Origin: Lachnospiraceae bacterium
GTDB lineage: Bacteria > Bacillota > Clostridia > Lachnospirales > Lachnospiraceae
Length of the DNA: 64,000 nucleotides
NCBI GenBank assembly: GCA_015057525.1
Contig: SVEE01000008.1
Span: forward strand, 62,001-126,000
Direction of reading: 5' to 3'
Shown here: piece after piece, positions 28,310 through 37,816 of the stretch
How the letters are laid out: each line of letters opens with the position of its first letter
Numbering within the stretch: the stretch's first letter is position 1
Translations under genes and position numbers: made by a program
The notes under the pieces: model-generated
The model's database searches: none
Told to the model about the DNA's origin: nothing
Seen by the model: only the letters and a program-made list of their open reading frames with translations

Positions 28310-30883
28310 ATGGACGATAGTACAATTTTTGATAAAATCCAGGAAGTGGATCTAAAAAAGACTATGGAAGAGTCTTATATAGACTATGCCATGAGTGTTA
28401 TCGCTGCTAGAGCTCTTCCGGATGTACGAGATGGTCTTAAACCCGTACAAAGAAGAATACTTCATTCAATGGTTGAACTTAATAACTATCCTGACAAGCC
28501 ACACAGAAAATGTGCCCGTATTGTCGGTGATACAATGGGTAAATATCATCCACATGGTGATAGTTCAATCTATGAAGCATTAGTTAAGCTGGCTCAGGAG
28601 TGGAATACAAGATATCCACTTGTTGACGGACATGGTAACTTTGGTTCTGTGGATGGTGACGGAGCTGCGGCAATGCGATACACAGAGGCAAGACTTTCCA
28701 AAATTTCTATGGAAATGATTGCAGATATTAATAAGGATACTGTAGATTTCATACCTAACTTCGATGAGACTGAGAAGGAGCCAATTGTTCTCCCAAGTAG
28801 ATATCCAAATCTTCTTGTTAATGGTACATCAGGTATTGCGGTAGGTATGGCAACTAATATACCACCTCATAACTTAGTTGAGGTAGTTAATGCCGTTGTA
28901 AAAATTATTGACAACAGAATACTTGAGGATAGAGAAACTGACATTGAAGAAATCATGGATATTATAAAAGGACCAGATTTCCCAACAGGAGCTCAGATTC
29001 TTGGTACTTCAGGAATTAATGAAGCTTACAGAACAGGTAGAGGTAAAATTAAGGTACGTGCCGTATCTGAGATAGAGCCTATGTCTAACGGTAAGCAGAG
29101 AATTGTTGTTACAGAGCTTCCTTATATGGTTAACAAAGCAAGACTTATTCAGAAGATTGCTGAACTTGTTAAGGATAAGAAAATAGATGGAATAACTGAT
29201 CTTCGTGATGAGTCATCTCGTGAAGGTATGAGAATTGTTATTGAGTTAAGAAAGGATGCTAATGCAAATATAATTCTTAACCAGTTATATAAGCATACTC
29301 AGATGCAGGATACATTTGGCGTAATTATGCTTGCTTTGGTTGACCAGCAGCCAAAGGTACTTAATATCTTAGAGATGCTTGGATATTACTTGAAGCATCA
29401 GGAAGAAGTTATAACAAGAAGAACTAAATATGAATTAAACAAAGCAGAAGAAAGAGCTCATATTTTAGAGGGATTACTTATAGCTCTTGATAATATCGAC
29501 GAGGTTATTAAGCTTATTAGAGCTGCCAAGACAGTTGGTGATGCAAAACTTTCTCTCATGGAGAGATTTGGTCTTACTGATGTTCAGGCACAGGCTATTG
29601 TTGATATGCGTCTCAAGGCTCTCACAGGTTTGGAGAGAGATAAGCTTGAGAATGAATACAGAGAGCTTATGGAAAGAATCGCTGAATTAAGAGCTATTCT
29701 TGCAGATGAGAAGAAACTTCTTGGAGTTATTAAGGAGGAAATTCTCATTATTGCGACTAAGTTTGGTGATGAGAGAAGAACATCAATAGGTATTGATGTA
29801 GATGATGATATATCTGTTGAAGACCTCATTAAGAAGGAAAATATTGTTGTAGCAATGACTAAGCTTGGATATATCAAGCGTATGACAATAAATAACTTCA
29901 AGAGCCAGAACAGAGGTGGTAAGGGAATTAAGGGAATGCAAACTATAGAGGACGACTTTATAGAAGACCTTTTCATGACTACAACTCACCACTACATTAT
30001 GTTCTTTACAAATCAGGGTAGAGTGTATAGACTTAAGGCTTATGAGATACCTGAGTCTAGCAGAACAGCTAGAGGTACAGCTATCGTTAACCTTCTTCAG
30101 TTACAACCAGATGAGAAGATTACAGCAGTTATACCAATACTTAAGTACAATGAGGGAAGATATCTCTTCATGGCTACTAAGCATGGTATTGTTAAGAAGA
30201 CACGTATTACAGAATATGCTAATGTAAGAAAATCTGGTCTTGCTGCAATTACTCTCAAGGAAGGCGATGAGCTTATTGAGGTTAAGTCAACAAACAATAA
30301 GAAGGATATTATTCTTATAACTAAGCAGGGTATGTGTATCAGATTCAACGAGTCAGATGTAAGAAGCACAGGCAGAACATCTATGGGTGTTATCGGTATG
30401 AATGTTACTGATGGTGACGAAGTTGTTGGTATGCAGATGGATACTCAGGGAGAATCACTTCTCATAGTATCTGAAAATGGTTTAGGTAAGCGTACATCTA
30501 TCGATGAATTTACTCCACAGAGACGTGGTGGTAAGGGTGTTAAATGCTATAAGATTACTGAGAAATCAGGTCCTGTAGTTGGATTTAAGGCCGTTAACGA
30601 TGATAATGAAATTATGCTTATAACAAACCAGGGTATTGTAATAAGAATTTTATGTAAGGATATTTCAAGACTGGGAAGAATTACTACAGGTGTTAAGCTT
30701 ATTAACATGGATATCGAGCATGATATATCAGTTGCAAGTATCACAAAGGTTAGACAGAAGTCAGCAGATGAGTCAGAGTCTCTTGAAGCATTAGAAAAAG
30801 AGATGGAAGAGGCTGACAACGAGGAAGGAAATATTGAAGAGCCTTTAGATGATCAGGATGTTGAAGATACACCTGAAGAGTAG
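28310..30883 (+). CDS. gyrA: DNA gyrase subunit A
   Basis: 857 aa. Breakage-reunion domain with the catalytic Tyr in [10 protein letters not shown] (about residue 123). The quinolone-pocket segment reads [13 protein letters not shown], with Ser at the position often mutated in resistance. The C-terminal beta-pinwheel carries the GyrA box QNRGGKG and a second QRRGGKG. The tail after about 820 is strongly acidic. It starts 12 bp after gyrB with a TGGAGG site. Confidence 0.98.
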   Translation: MDDSTIFDKIQEVDLKKTMEESYIDYAMSVIAARALPDVRDGLKPVQRRILHSMVELNNYPDKPHRKCARIVGDTMGKYHPHGDSSIYEALVKLAQEWNTRYPLVDGHGNFGSVDGDGAAAMRYTEARLSKISMEMIADINKDTVDFIPNFDETEKEPIVLPSRYPNLLVNGTSGIAVGMATNIPPHNLVEVVNAVVKIIDNRILEDRETDIEEIMDIIKGPDFPTGAQILGTSGINEAYRTGRGKIKVRAVSEIEPMSNGKQRIVVTELPYMVNKARLIQKIAELVKDKKIDGITDLRDESSREGMRIVIELRKDANANIILNQLYKHTQMQDTFGVIMLALVDQQPKVLNILEMLGYYLKHQEEVITRRTKYELNKAEERAHILEGLLIALDNIDEVIKLIRAAKTVGDAKLSLMERFGLTDVQAQAIVDMRLKALTGLERDKLENEYRELMERIAELRAILADEKKLLGVIKEEILIIATKFGDERRTSIGIDVDDDISVEDLIKKENIVVAMTKLGYIKRMTINNFKSQNRGGKGIKGMQTIEDDFIEDLFMTTTHHYIMFFTNQGRVYRLKAYEIPESSRTARGTAIVNLLQLQPDEKITAVIPILKYNEGRYLFMATKHGIVKKTRITEYANVRKSGLAAITLKEGDELIEVKSTNNKKDIILITKQGMCIRFNESDVRSTGRTSMGVIGMNVTDGDEVVGMQMDTQGESLLIVSENGLGKRTSIDEFTPQRRGGKGVKCYKITEKSGPVVGFKAVNDDNEIMLITNQGIVIRILCKDISRLGRITTGVKLINMDIEHDISVASITKVRQKSADESESLEALEKEMEEADNEEGNIEEPLDDQDVEDTPEE

Positions 30884-30904
30884 GTATTGATTTAAGATTA
30901 ATTC

Positions 30905-30924
30905 TCCGGCCTTTCGGCCGGAGA
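30905..30924. other. GC-rich hairpin after gyrA without a T-tract
   Basis: A perfect 8-bp stem CTCCGGCC/GGCCGGAG closes a 4-nt loop in the gap between gyrA and the next gene. No T-run follows on the plus strand, so it is not a typical terminator. It may protect a 3' end or set gyrA apart from the small gene downstream. Confidence 0.6.
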
Positions 30925-30944
30925 TAAAATAAGAGGTATTAACT

Positions 30945-31151
30945 ATGGATGGAGATTCATTAAAAGAAGGTCTTGAGGGCCTCAGTAAAATAGAAGGACT
31001 AACAGAAGTTATATACGGTGCAATTTATTGGGTTGCTGTAATATTTATAATCCTTTTTGTTGCATATCTTTTTTCATGTCTTAATTGTTACTTAATTAAA
31101 AGGAGCAAAGGAACTCTTCATATACAAAAAGATGATTTCCTTGACGATTAG
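30945..31151 (+). CDS. Small single-span membrane protein
   Basis: 68 aa, family not recognised. An acidic N-terminus (MDGDSLKEGLEGLSKIEG), one strong membrane segment (about residues 24-48, WVAVIFIILFVAYLF) and a short basic then acidic tail (KRSKGTLHIQKDDFLDD). Ribosome site AAGAGG 8 bp upstream. It sits between the gyrA hairpin and a palindromic element. Reality rests on the ribosome site, the clean membrane segment and the lack of any competing ORF. Confidence 0.7.
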   Translation: MDGDSLKEGLEGLSKIEGLTEVIYGAIYWVAVIFIILFVAYLFSCLNCYLIKRSKGTLHIQKDDFLDD

Positions 31152-31156
31152 AAAGG

Positions 31157-31433
31157 AAAGTTTACTTTAAATTTTAATAATAGTTGTGGGCTTTCAAAAT
31201 AGCACCTACTACTCATAATAATCTATAATATGCAAATAAACTGCAACGCGCTTCCGAACTAACCAGATAACTACGACTAAGACTCTCAGGAATGCCTTCG
31301 AGCCTAAGTCTACGTAACTGGTGGATTTCGTAAGTCGCTAAGTACGCAGTTCAAATATTTGCTTATTATAGATTATTATGAGTAGTAGGTGCTATTTTTG
31401 CCCACAAGCTATTAAAAATTTAAGGTAAACTTT
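31157..31433. repeat. Long imperfect palindrome E1 with a conserved core (core on minus strand)
   Basis: Outer arms pair over nearly 90 bp: AAAGTTTAC at 31157-31165 with GTAAACTTT at 31425-31433, and inward to about 31250. The core at 31241-31330, read on the minus strand, contains stem CCAG/CTGG, a longer branched stem and an apical loop GAAGGCATTCCT. The 23 bp at 31283-31305 are identical, inverted, to 31578-31600 in E2. No ORF and no T-run for a terminator. Confidence 0.82.
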
Positions 31434-31474
31434 TAAAAATTGATATCTTTATAAAAATGTAAGGTAGGTAATCT

Positions 31475-31696
31475 CAAAAATTGGCATTAATGATAGACAG
31501 CATATATAAATACATATAATATGCAAACATTTGGATGCGTTTTTAGTGTCTGACGAAATCCACCGATTATGAAGACCAGGCTCGAAGGCATTCCTGAGAG
31601 CCTATGGTCGAAGTTATCGGTTAGTTCGGCAGCACGTTGCAGACTGTTTGCATGTGTATATATAATCTACCTTACCTATCCCTAATGACAATTTTG
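31475..31696. repeat. Long imperfect palindrome E2 with the same core (core on plus strand)
   Basis: Outer arms 31476-31496 and about 31676-31695 pair imperfectly. The core at 31554-31642 aligns along its whole length with the minus strand of E1: CGAAATCCACC at one end, GGTTAGTTCGG and CGTTGCAG at the other. The closing stem is CGAT/ATCG here against CCAG/CTGG in E1, a compensatory change. The outer arms of E1 and E2 differ. E2 ends about 85 bp before fumA. Confidence 0.82.
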
Positions 31697-31717
31697 TTAG
31701 AGTGAAGAATTTAAAAT

Positions 31718-31746
31718 TTGTGATTAAAAGTATATTGTGTTATGAT
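31718..31746 (+). promoter_or_regulatory. Promoter of the fumarase genes
   Basis: TTGTGA (31718-31723), 17-bp spacer, TATGAT (31741-31746), 33 bp before the ATG. Confidence 0.6.
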
Positions 31747-31779
31747 ATTTGAATACAGTTATTTTGTAAGGAGACGAAT

Positions 31780-32622
31780 ATGAGAACCTTAAATACGGAT
31801 ATTATTATAGAGACAGTAAAAGATATGTGTATTTCGGCTAATCTTTATCTTGCAGAGGATATGGATAGTAAGCTTAGACAGGCTGCTAGGGATGAGGATG
31901 GAGAGCTTGGTAAAAAGATTATGAACCAACTCATTGAGAATATGGAAATTGCAGCTACGGATAGAATTCCAATTTGTCAGGATACAGGAATGGCAGTTTT
32001 TTTTGTCAATGTTGGTCAGGATTTACATATTGAGGGTATGAATTTAACAGATGCCATTAATGAAGGTGTAAGACAAGGCTATAAAGAGGGATATCTTAGA
32101 AAGTCTGTTGTAAGTGACCCCCTTCTTAGAGTTAATACTAACGATAATACTCCTGCTATTATTCACTATGATATAGTTCCGGGAGATAAATTGGAAATTA
32201 CTATTGCACCAAAGGGCTTTGGCAGTGAAAATATGAGTAAGGTTTATATGCTTAAACCAGCTGATGGAGAGGACGGAGTTATAAACAGCGTTCTTCAGGC
32301 AGTTAAGGAAGCAGGTCCTAACGCATGTCCTCCTATGGTAGTGGGAGTTGGTTTAGGTGGTGATTTCGAGCTTGCAGCAAAGCTTGCTAAAAAAGCTTTG
32401 ACAAGAGATGTAAATTCGCATTCCAAGTATGAGCATATTGCAAAAATTGAAGATGAAATACTTTCTAAGATAAATGCTACGGGCATAGGACCAGGGGGAC
32501 TTGGAGGAAAAACTACTGCTCTCGCGGTAAATATTGAAACCTATGCTACACATATTGCTGGCATGCCACTTGCAGTAAATATGTGTTGTCATGTAAACAG
32601 ACATGTAACTAAGGTTCTGTAA
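31780..32622 (+). CDS. Class I fumarate hydratase, alpha subunit (iron-sulfur)
   Basis: 280 aa. The N-terminal half of a class I [4Fe-4S] hydro-lyase, here a separate subunit. Cys ligands are expected in PICQDTGM, NACPPMVVGVGLGGD and VNMCCHVNRH. It interconverts fumarate and malate; homologous L(+)-tartrate dehydratase cannot be excluded by motif alone. Ribosome site AAGGAG. The beta subunit follows after 41 bp, confirming a heteromeric enzyme. Confidence 0.88.
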   Translation: MRTLNTDIIIETVKDMCISANLYLAEDMDSKLRQAARDEDGELGKKIMNQLIENMEIAATDRIPICQDTGMAVFFVNVGQDLHIEGMNLTDAINEGVRQGYKEGYLRKSVVSDPLLRVNTNDNTPAIIHYDIVPGDKLEITIAPKGFGSENMSKVYMLKPADGEDGVINSVLQAVKEAGPNACPPMVVGVGLGGDFELAAKLAKKALTRDVNSHSKYEHIAKIEDEILSKINATGIGPGGLGGKTTALAVNIETYATHIAGMPLAVNMCCHVNRHVTKVL

Positions 32623-32663
32623 TATAAGATAGATAAAGGATTATTAATTTATTGGAGGAAGCA

Positions 32664-33275
32664 ATGGAGGGTAAAAGAATTATAAATGTGCCTTTTACTA
32701 GAGAACAGGTATCAGCGCTTAAGGCTGGTGATTACGTGTATCTCACAGGTACTCTTTACAGTGCCAGAGATGCAGCGCACAAAAGGCTTTACGATAGTAT
32801 AAATAATTGTGAGAAAAATTCAGATAAAAAAATGGATGGAAAAATGCTTTATGAACAAAGTGTTTTGCCTCTTGATTTAACAGATAATATTTTTTATTAT
32901 CTAGGACCAACACCTGCAAAGGAAGGCCAGGTCATAGGTTCTGCTGGCCCTACAACAAGTAGCCGTATGGATAAATATACACCACTTCTTCTTAGCAAGG
33001 GCTTAATAGGAATGATTGGCAAGGGTAAGAGAAGCAAAGAAGTAATAGATTCAATAGTGGAAAACAAGGCAGTATATTTTGCTGCTGTGGGAGGAGCTGG
33101 AGCATTACTTTCTAAGTGCATCAAAGAATCAGAGGTTATTGCTTATGATGATTTGGGTACAGAGGCAATAAGAAAAATGAGAGTTGAGGATTTTCCAGTT
33201 ATTGTTGTTATAGATTCTGAGGGAAATAACCTCTATGAAACAGCAGTGGATAACTACAATAAATCCAAAATATAA
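32664..33275 (+). CDS. Class I fumarate hydratase, beta subunit
   Basis: 203 aa. C-terminal half of the class I fumarase, with the conserved GPTPAKEGQVIGSAGPTTSSRMD and GMIGKGKRSKE. It completes the active site with the alpha subunit. I chose the ATG at 32664 because GGAGG lies 5 bp upstream; the TTG at 32652 would place that site inside the gene. Oxygen-sensitive enzymes of this type suit an anaerobe. Confidence 0.88.
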   Translation: MEGKRIINVPFTREQVSALKAGDYVYLTGTLYSARDAAHKRLYDSINNCEKNSDKKMDGKMLYEQSVLPLDLTDNIFYYLGPTPAKEGQVIGSAGPTTSSRMDKYTPLLLSKGLIGMIGKGKRSKEVIDSIVENKAVYFAAVGGAGALLSKCIKESEVIAYDDLGTEAIRKMRVEDFPVIVVIDSEGNNLYETAVDNYNKSKI

Positions 33276-33483
33276 AATAAGATTTACATTGTAATTAATG
33301 AACTATAAATTTATATTGTTCATTTTATGTACGTTAAAAGTATGTTTTTATAGTAAGGTGTAGAATTTAAAATTTAATTTTTTAAATATAATTTTTATAA
33401 TCACTAATATATTAAAAGAAATGTTTAAACAGCATGCTAAATCATGTTACCCATGAACATTTTACCAAAAAGGAGAGATTAAT

Positions 33484-35178
33484 ATGGGAAAAAATAAAAA
33501 AGAGAAGGTTAAAGTCGAATATGATGTAGACGGAAAGATGAGCAAAAAAAACAAATCAAAGATTTCTAAAGGAAATATAATTGCTTTGATTGTACTTGCT
33601 GTTGTAGAAGCTATATTTTATTACTTCGTAACTCCGCCAATAAATATTCATGTACCAGGATTTTGGGTATGGATGGCAATAACCGTATTAGCGGTTATGT
33701 TCTGTACAATGAATTTCAGAGAAATCAAATTAAACAATAAGGTTTCAACACTTGATGTTAAAGAAACTAAAGCAACAAAGATATTTTTATGTGTTGCCGG
33801 AGTTATAATTATTGTTTTGATTGTAGGTGGAATTGGTTCATCTCCACTCTTTAATGCGAAGAAATATGCTAATGTAATTGAACTCAAAGACGGAGATTTC
33901 GCAACAGATATAATCGAGAGTGAAAATATTAATGATATAGCTCTTATGGATACAGACACAGCAAGAATCATAGGTGAACGTGCAATAGGTTCCCTTTCTG
34001 AGGTTGTGAGCCAGTTTGTTGTTAGTACAGAATACAGTACAATTGATTACAATGGAAAACCTATGAAGGTTGCACCTCTTGAATATGCAGATTTCTTTAA
34101 ATATTTAAACAACAAGGATGAAGGACTCCCAGGATATGTACTTGTTGACCCTGTAAAAAATGAGGCAACATATGTAGAATTACAGACACCAATAAAATAT
34201 TCTCCTTCAGGATGCTTTAACGATAATCTTGAAAGACATGTACAGCTTTCATATCCTACATATGATTTTGAAGGATTTTATTTCGAACTTGATAACGAAG
34301 GAAATCCATATTACATTTGTCCAGTTCTTAAGCCAAATGCAGGACTTTTTGGAGCTAAGGATGTTAAGGGTATAGTTTTATGTGATCCTTGCTCAGGAGA
34401 TTGCCAGTACATGGAACTTTCAGAGATTCCAAATTGGGTTGATAGAGTTTATGATGGAGACCTTGTATGTGATAAGTATAACTGGTATGGTAATTATTCT
34501 GGTGGATTCTGGAACAGTGTTATCGGTAACAAGGGTTGTAAGGTGACAACAGACGATTACGGATATAAGGTTATGGGTGGTGACGTTTGGGCTTACACAG
34601 GCGTTACATCTGTAAATGGTGACCAGTCTAATATTGGATTTGTGCTTATTAACTTAAGAACATCAGAGAGTAAATATTTCACTATAGCAGGTGCAGAGGA
34701 ACATTCAGCCATGTCATCTGCAGAGGGACAGGTACAGAACTTAGGCTATATAGCATCCTTCCCATCACTTATTAACGTTGATAATATTCCAACATATATC
34801 ATGGTATTAAAAGATAATGCAGGACTTGTTAAAATGTATGCAATGGTTAACGTTGAGAAATACAACATCGTAGCAACAGGTTCAACTCAGAAGGAAGCAT
34901 TATCTAACTACAAAAAGCTTTTAGCTGAGAATGAGATAATAACAGGAACACAGGCTATCGATGATAGCATACCTAGTAAAGAAATAACTGTTGCAGATAT
35001 CAAATATATAACTATGGATGGGGAAACATATGTGTATATAACTGATAAAGATGGTGCAGTATATAAGCAAAATTTCGCTGAAAATGAAACACTCATTTTC
35101 ATACAGGTGGAAGACAAAATAACTGTTTATTACGAAGAAACAGAGACAGGAATCAATGAAATGATTTCCTATGAATAA
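33484..35178 (+). CDS. Membrane-anchored protein with a large extracytoplasmic domain
   Basis: 564 aa, family not recognised. A Lys-rich cytoplasmic N-terminus (about 1-28) is followed by three hydrophobic segments (about 31-48, 58-76, 99-117). About 445 residues follow, probably outside the cell, rich in Tyr, Asp and Gly and without a catalytic motif I can name. The 208-bp gap upstream and the terminator after it make it a single-gene unit. Ribosome site AAGGAGAG. Confidence 0.75.
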   Translation: MGKNKKEKVKVEYDVDGKMSKKNKSKISKGNIIALIVLAVVEAIFYYFVTPPINIHVPGFWVWMAITVLAVMFCTMNFREIKLNNKVSTLDVKETKATKIFLCVAGVIIIVLIVGGIGSSPLFNAKKYANVIELKDGDFATDIIESENINDIALMDTDTARIIGERAIGSLSEVVSQFVVSTEYSTIDYNGKPMKVAPLEYADFFKYLNNKDEGLPGYVLVDPVKNEATYVELQTPIKYSPSGCFNDNLERHVQLSYPTYDFEGFYFELDNEGNPYYICPVLKPNAGLFGAKDVKGIVLCDPCSGDCQYMELSEIPNWVDRVYDGDLVCDKYNWYGNYSGGFWNSVIGNKGCKVTTDDYGYKVMGGDVWAYTGVTSVNGDQSNIGFVLINLRTSESKYFTIAGAEEHSAMSSAEGQVQNLGYIASFPSLINVDNIPTYIMVLKDNAGLVKMYAMVNVEKYNIVATGSTQKEALSNYKKLLAENEIITGTQAIDDSIPSKEITVADIKYITMDGETYVYITDKDGAVYKQNFAENETLIFIQVEDKITVYYEETETGINEMISYE

Positions 35179-35198
35179 ATTAATATAATAAAAATTAG

Positions 35199-35237
35199 AA
35201 CAGCAGCATACACTATAGTATGTTGCTGTTATTTGTT
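35199..35237 (+). terminator. Terminator after the 33484 gene
   Basis: A 13-bp stem (35199-35211 with 35218-35230, one G-U pair) followed by ATTTGTT. It separates the gene from the tRNA promoter. Confidence 0.75.
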
Positions 35238-35250
35238 CATAAAGAAACAG

Positions 35251-35279
35251 TTGACATTTTTTCTATAATTTGCTATGAT
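35251..35279 (+). promoter_or_regulatory. Promoter of tRNA-Ser
   Basis: Consensus TTGACA (35251-35256), 17-bp spacer, TATGAT (35274-35279). Predicted start near 35286 leaves a leader of about 53 nt. Confidence 0.75.
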
Positions 35280-35338
35280 ATTCAAGCGTGTTAGCGTGGA
35301 ACTAAATATAACCAATCATTGGTAGGATTTAGGCATTT

Positions 35339-35426
35339 GGAGATGTACTCAAGTGGCTGAAGAGGCGCCCCTGCTAAGGGTGTAGGTCGTTCACGCGGCG
35401 CGAGGGTTCAAATCCCTCCATCTCCG
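35339..35426 (+). tRNA. tRNA-Ser (GCT)
   Basis: 88 nt with the long variable arm expected for serine. Acceptor stem GGAGATG pairs with CATCTCC. Anticodon GCT at 35373-35375 in loop CTGCTAA reads AGC and AGT. The T-loop GGTTCAAATCC is normal. Confidence 0.95.
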
Positions 35427-35456
35427 TTAAAGTTTTTTATATGATAAAATTAAGTA

Positions 35457-35485
35457 TTGACTTATTTTTAACAATCACATATAAT
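35457..35485 (+). promoter_or_regulatory. Promoter of tRNA-Asn/tRNA-Cys
   Basis: TTGACT (35457-35462), 17-bp spacer, TATAAT (35480-35485). Predicted start near 35492. Confidence 0.75.
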
Positions 35486-35515
35486 CTACTTTGCTGACTG
35501 AGAAACAGTCAATAT

Positions 35516-35587
35516 TCCTCGATAGCTCAATGGTAGAGCACTCGGCTGTTAACCGAGTTGTTGTAGGTTCGAGCCCTACTCGGGGAG
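35516..35587 (+). tRNA. tRNA-Asn (GTT)
   Basis: 72 nt. Acceptor stem TCCTCGA pairs with TCGGGGA (one T-G). Anticodon stem CTCGG/CCGAG with loop CTGTTAA; anticodon GTT at 35548-35550. T-loop GGTTCGAGCCC. Shares a transcript with tRNA-Cys. Confidence 0.95.
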
Positions 35588-35610
35588 CTTACTTCATATA
35601 GAGGTAAAAT

Positions 35611-35681
35611 GGCGCCATAGCCAAGTGGTAAGGCATCGGTCTGCAACACCGCTATCACCAGTTCAAATCTGGTTGGCGCCT
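35611..35681 (+). tRNA. tRNA-Cys (GCA)
   Basis: 71 nt. Acceptor stem GGCGCCA pairs with TGGCGCC. Anticodon GCA at 35643-35645 in loop CTGCAAC. Discriminator base T (U73), as in bacterial tRNA-Cys. A terminator follows at once. Confidence 0.95.
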
Positions 35682-35683
35682 CT

Positions 35684-35722
35684 AAAATCCTTGAAAACTT
35701 ATAGTTTTCAAGGATTTTTTTT
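35684..35722 (+). terminator. Terminator of the tRNA operon
   Basis: A perfect 15-bp stem (35684-35698 with 35704-35718) closes a 5-nt loop and continues in an eight-base T-run. Confidence 0.92.
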
Positions 35723-35819
35723 GTTCTTTGAAGACAAACAATAGAATAGATATGACAGATATACTATGATATAATATATTTATTAATATGCTGGCAGAAA
35801 AAAGAAAGGGGTGCTGCTC

Positions 35820-37574
35820 ATGAAGAAGTTTAGGGTTATTGGCATTTTAATATTATTGTTGTTTTTTACTCCGAGTTTAGTACTTAATGCTATGGCAGAG
35901 GAGAATGATACATCAACTTCTGATATTGGAAGTAAAATAGAACAATATGTCGCTGAGCACGAAGATACAACTGCAGGCATGAGTGTAGCTGTATTTGATG
36001 CAAACCAAACAATATATAGAAACTGTTTTGGATATATGGATGTACAAAATAAAACACCGGTTACCGAAGAGACTGTGATGGAATGGGGGTCTGTTTCTAA
36101 ATTATTGGTATGGGTCAGTGTTATGCAGTTGGCAGAGCAGGATAAGATAGATTTGAATGCGGATATTAATACATATTTACCGGAAGATTTTTTACAGAAT
36201 TTATCGTATGATACCTCTATTACAATGTTGAATCTGATGAATCATAATGCCGGTTTTGAAGAGTCTGTTATAGGAATGACAACAGGAACAGAGGAAAAAA
36301 TAATTTCGATAGAAGAGTATTTAACAGAAATTCAACCAAAACAGGTATATGAACCTGGAACAGTTTGTGCATACAGCAATTGGGGCACAACTCTGGCTGC
36401 ATATATTGTAGAGCGAGTTTCAGGCATGCCTTATTATGAGTATGTAAGAAAAAATATTTTTGAGCCATTAGGAATGAAAAACACTTCTATCTGTGCCGAT
36501 TTAAGTGATAATGAAGATGTAAAAGAAAAAAGAACGGAGTTAAAAATATATACGACAGATGTTGAAGAGATTACTACGAACAAGTATTATCTCATTGCAT
36601 ATCCAACTGGAATGTGTATTTCTACCATTGAAGACATGCAAAAATTTGCACAAGCACTTTTGTCAGAAAATACAGTTTTATTTAATAAAAAAGAGACATA
36701 TAGTGAATTATTTACGCCATCTTTATATTTTGGAGATACTGAAATTCCTCAGAATTATCACGGCTTTTGGGCTCATGAATCATATGGAACAAGGGTTATT
36801 GGACATAGTGGTAATTCAGCAGGCTGTAGTAGTGCTTTGTTGCTTGATTTAGAAAATCAGGTTGGAATGGTTATTCAGACAAATCAATATGAAGAAGATA
36901 TATATAACGAAAAAATGCCTGAGCTTCTTTTTGGTAAGTATGATGGAACAGCTTCCGATTATAGTGGTTTGATAATGAGTGCAAGAACAATATTTGAGGG
37001 CCCATTAAAAATTTATAAATTCTTCTCTGTGGTTTCTATTGAGCCAGTAGACCCCGCTGAATCTTATAGTGTTAAAACAAATGAAAATGGAGTAGATAAA
37101 ATTTCTTATCCATATGGTGATTATCTTGTTCTAGAATTCAAAGATATTGCAATGGATTGGATTGTTTTAGGATTATATGTGTTGAGTTTGGTTTATTGCA
37201 CATTAAATATTATAATACGTTTAATTAAGGGATTATTTGACATAATTAAAGGTAAGAAAGAGAAAAAAGTGTTGAATGTATGGTGTACGACAGCAATTTT
37301 ACTTCCGTATTTCCCTGTTGTTGTATTATCACTGATTGTACCTACATTTTTTAATTATCAGCAATGGTCTATATTAAGCTATAGAATTGCATTTTTGCTG
37401 GTTCTTTTATCTGCATTTGCAATGTGTGCACTAGCGATATATGGTTTTATAAAACAGAAAAATAGTATTACGAAAAAGTCGCAAAAGATATATATACATT
37501 CCATAAATATATGTATGATTGTAACAATAATAAACATATTTTACTGGAATTGGGGTATGTTTTGGATGATATAG
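35820..37574 (+). CDS. Beta-lactamase-family (class C-like) serine hydrolase with a C-terminal membrane tail
   Basis: 585 residues or so. Signal sequence at about 1-28 (ends LNAMAEE). Penicillin-binding/transpeptidase fold: SxxK as SVSK in EWGSVSKLLVW (Ser nucleophile), YxN as YSN in CAYSNWGTTLAAY, and an HSG triad motif in VIGHSGNSAGCS. From about residue 440 there are four hydrophobic segments, so the catalytic domain is tethered outside the cell. It could be a D-Ala-D-Ala peptidase or an esterase; the substrate is unclear. I chose the ATG at 35820 with AAAGGGG upstream. AT-rich codon use resembles the toxin gene next door. Confidence 0.82.
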   Translation: MKKFRVIGILILLLFFTPSLVLNAMAEENDTSTSDIGSKIEQYVAEHEDTTAGMSVAVFDANQTIYRNCFGYMDVQNKTPVTEETVMEWGSVSKLLVWVSVMQLAEQDKIDLNADINTYLPEDFLQNLSYDTSITMLNLMNHNAGFEESVIGMTTGTEEKIISIEEYLTEIQPKQVYEPGTVCAYSNWGTTLAAYIVERVSGMPYYEYVRKNIFEPLGMKNTSICADLSDNEDVKEKRTELKIYTTDVEEITTNKYYLIAYPTGMCISTIEDMQKFAQALLSENTVLFNKKETYSELFTPSLYFGDTEIPQNYHGFWAHESYGTRVIGHSGNSAGCSSALLLDLENQVGMVIQTNQYEEDIYNEKMPELLFGKYDGTASDYSGLIMSARTIFEGPLKIYKFFSVVSIEPVDPAESYSVKTNENGVDKISYPYGDYLVLEFKDIAMDWIVLGLYVLSLVYCTLNIIIRLIKGLFDIIKGKKEKKVLNVWCTTAILLPYFPVVVLSLIVPTFFNYQQWSILSYRIAFLLVLLSAFAMCALAIYGFIKQKNSITKKSQKIYIHSINICMIVTIINIFYWNWGMFWMI

Positions 37575-37638
37575 TAATCAAAGTTATTTAGAAAATAAAA
37601 TGTAAAAGAAATCTTTTATGTAATTTATGTGAAATATA

Positions 37639-37667
37639 TTGTAAAAATATTTTTAGTGAAATATAAT
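37639..37667 (+). promoter_or_regulatory. Promoter of the tandem-repeat RNA
   Basis: TTGTAA (37639-37644), 17-bp spacer, consensus TATAAT (37662-37667). Predicted start near 37674, about 25 bp before the first repeat. Confidence 0.7.
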
Positions 37668-37699
37668 ATAAACAAGAACACAACGTTCTTCTTCATCTT

Positions 37700-37801
37700 G
37701 ATGAGTCCTGTGACGGTACTGACAGGACGGTAAAATAAAAATAACCGAGTGATGAGTCCTGTGACGGTACTGACAGGACGGTAAAATAAAAATAACCGAG
37801 T
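37700..37801 (+). repeat. Tandem 51-bp repeat, two perfect copies
   Basis: Copies at 37700-37750 and 37751-37801 are identical, and GATGA of a third begins at 37802. Flanking TCTTCATC and GATGAAGA can pair around the array. Confidence 0.95.
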
Positions 37802-37816
37802 GATGAAGATTATTTT

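Noticed and set aside
29584..29976. 130-aa minus-strand ORF inside gyrA
   Set aside because: Shadow of a conserved gene, with low-complexity Ile/Ser composition and no ribosome site.
30905..30924. gyrA terminator
   Set aside because: The stem is strong but there is no T-run on either useful side; listed only as a hairpin.
33290..33480. Riboswitch or further palindrome before the 33484 gene
   Set aside because: Only a short weak AT hairpin near 33295-33325; no conserved motif and no long inverted repeat.
37699..37735. Hammerhead ribozyme
   Set aside because: TGATGAGTCC...GGAC resembles the hammerhead core, but GGTAAA replaces the required GAAA and no matching stem I/III with a cleavage site is present.
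37700..37801. CRISPR-like array
   Set aside because: The two copies follow each other without spacers, no cas genes are present, and a terminator and toxin-like gene follow.
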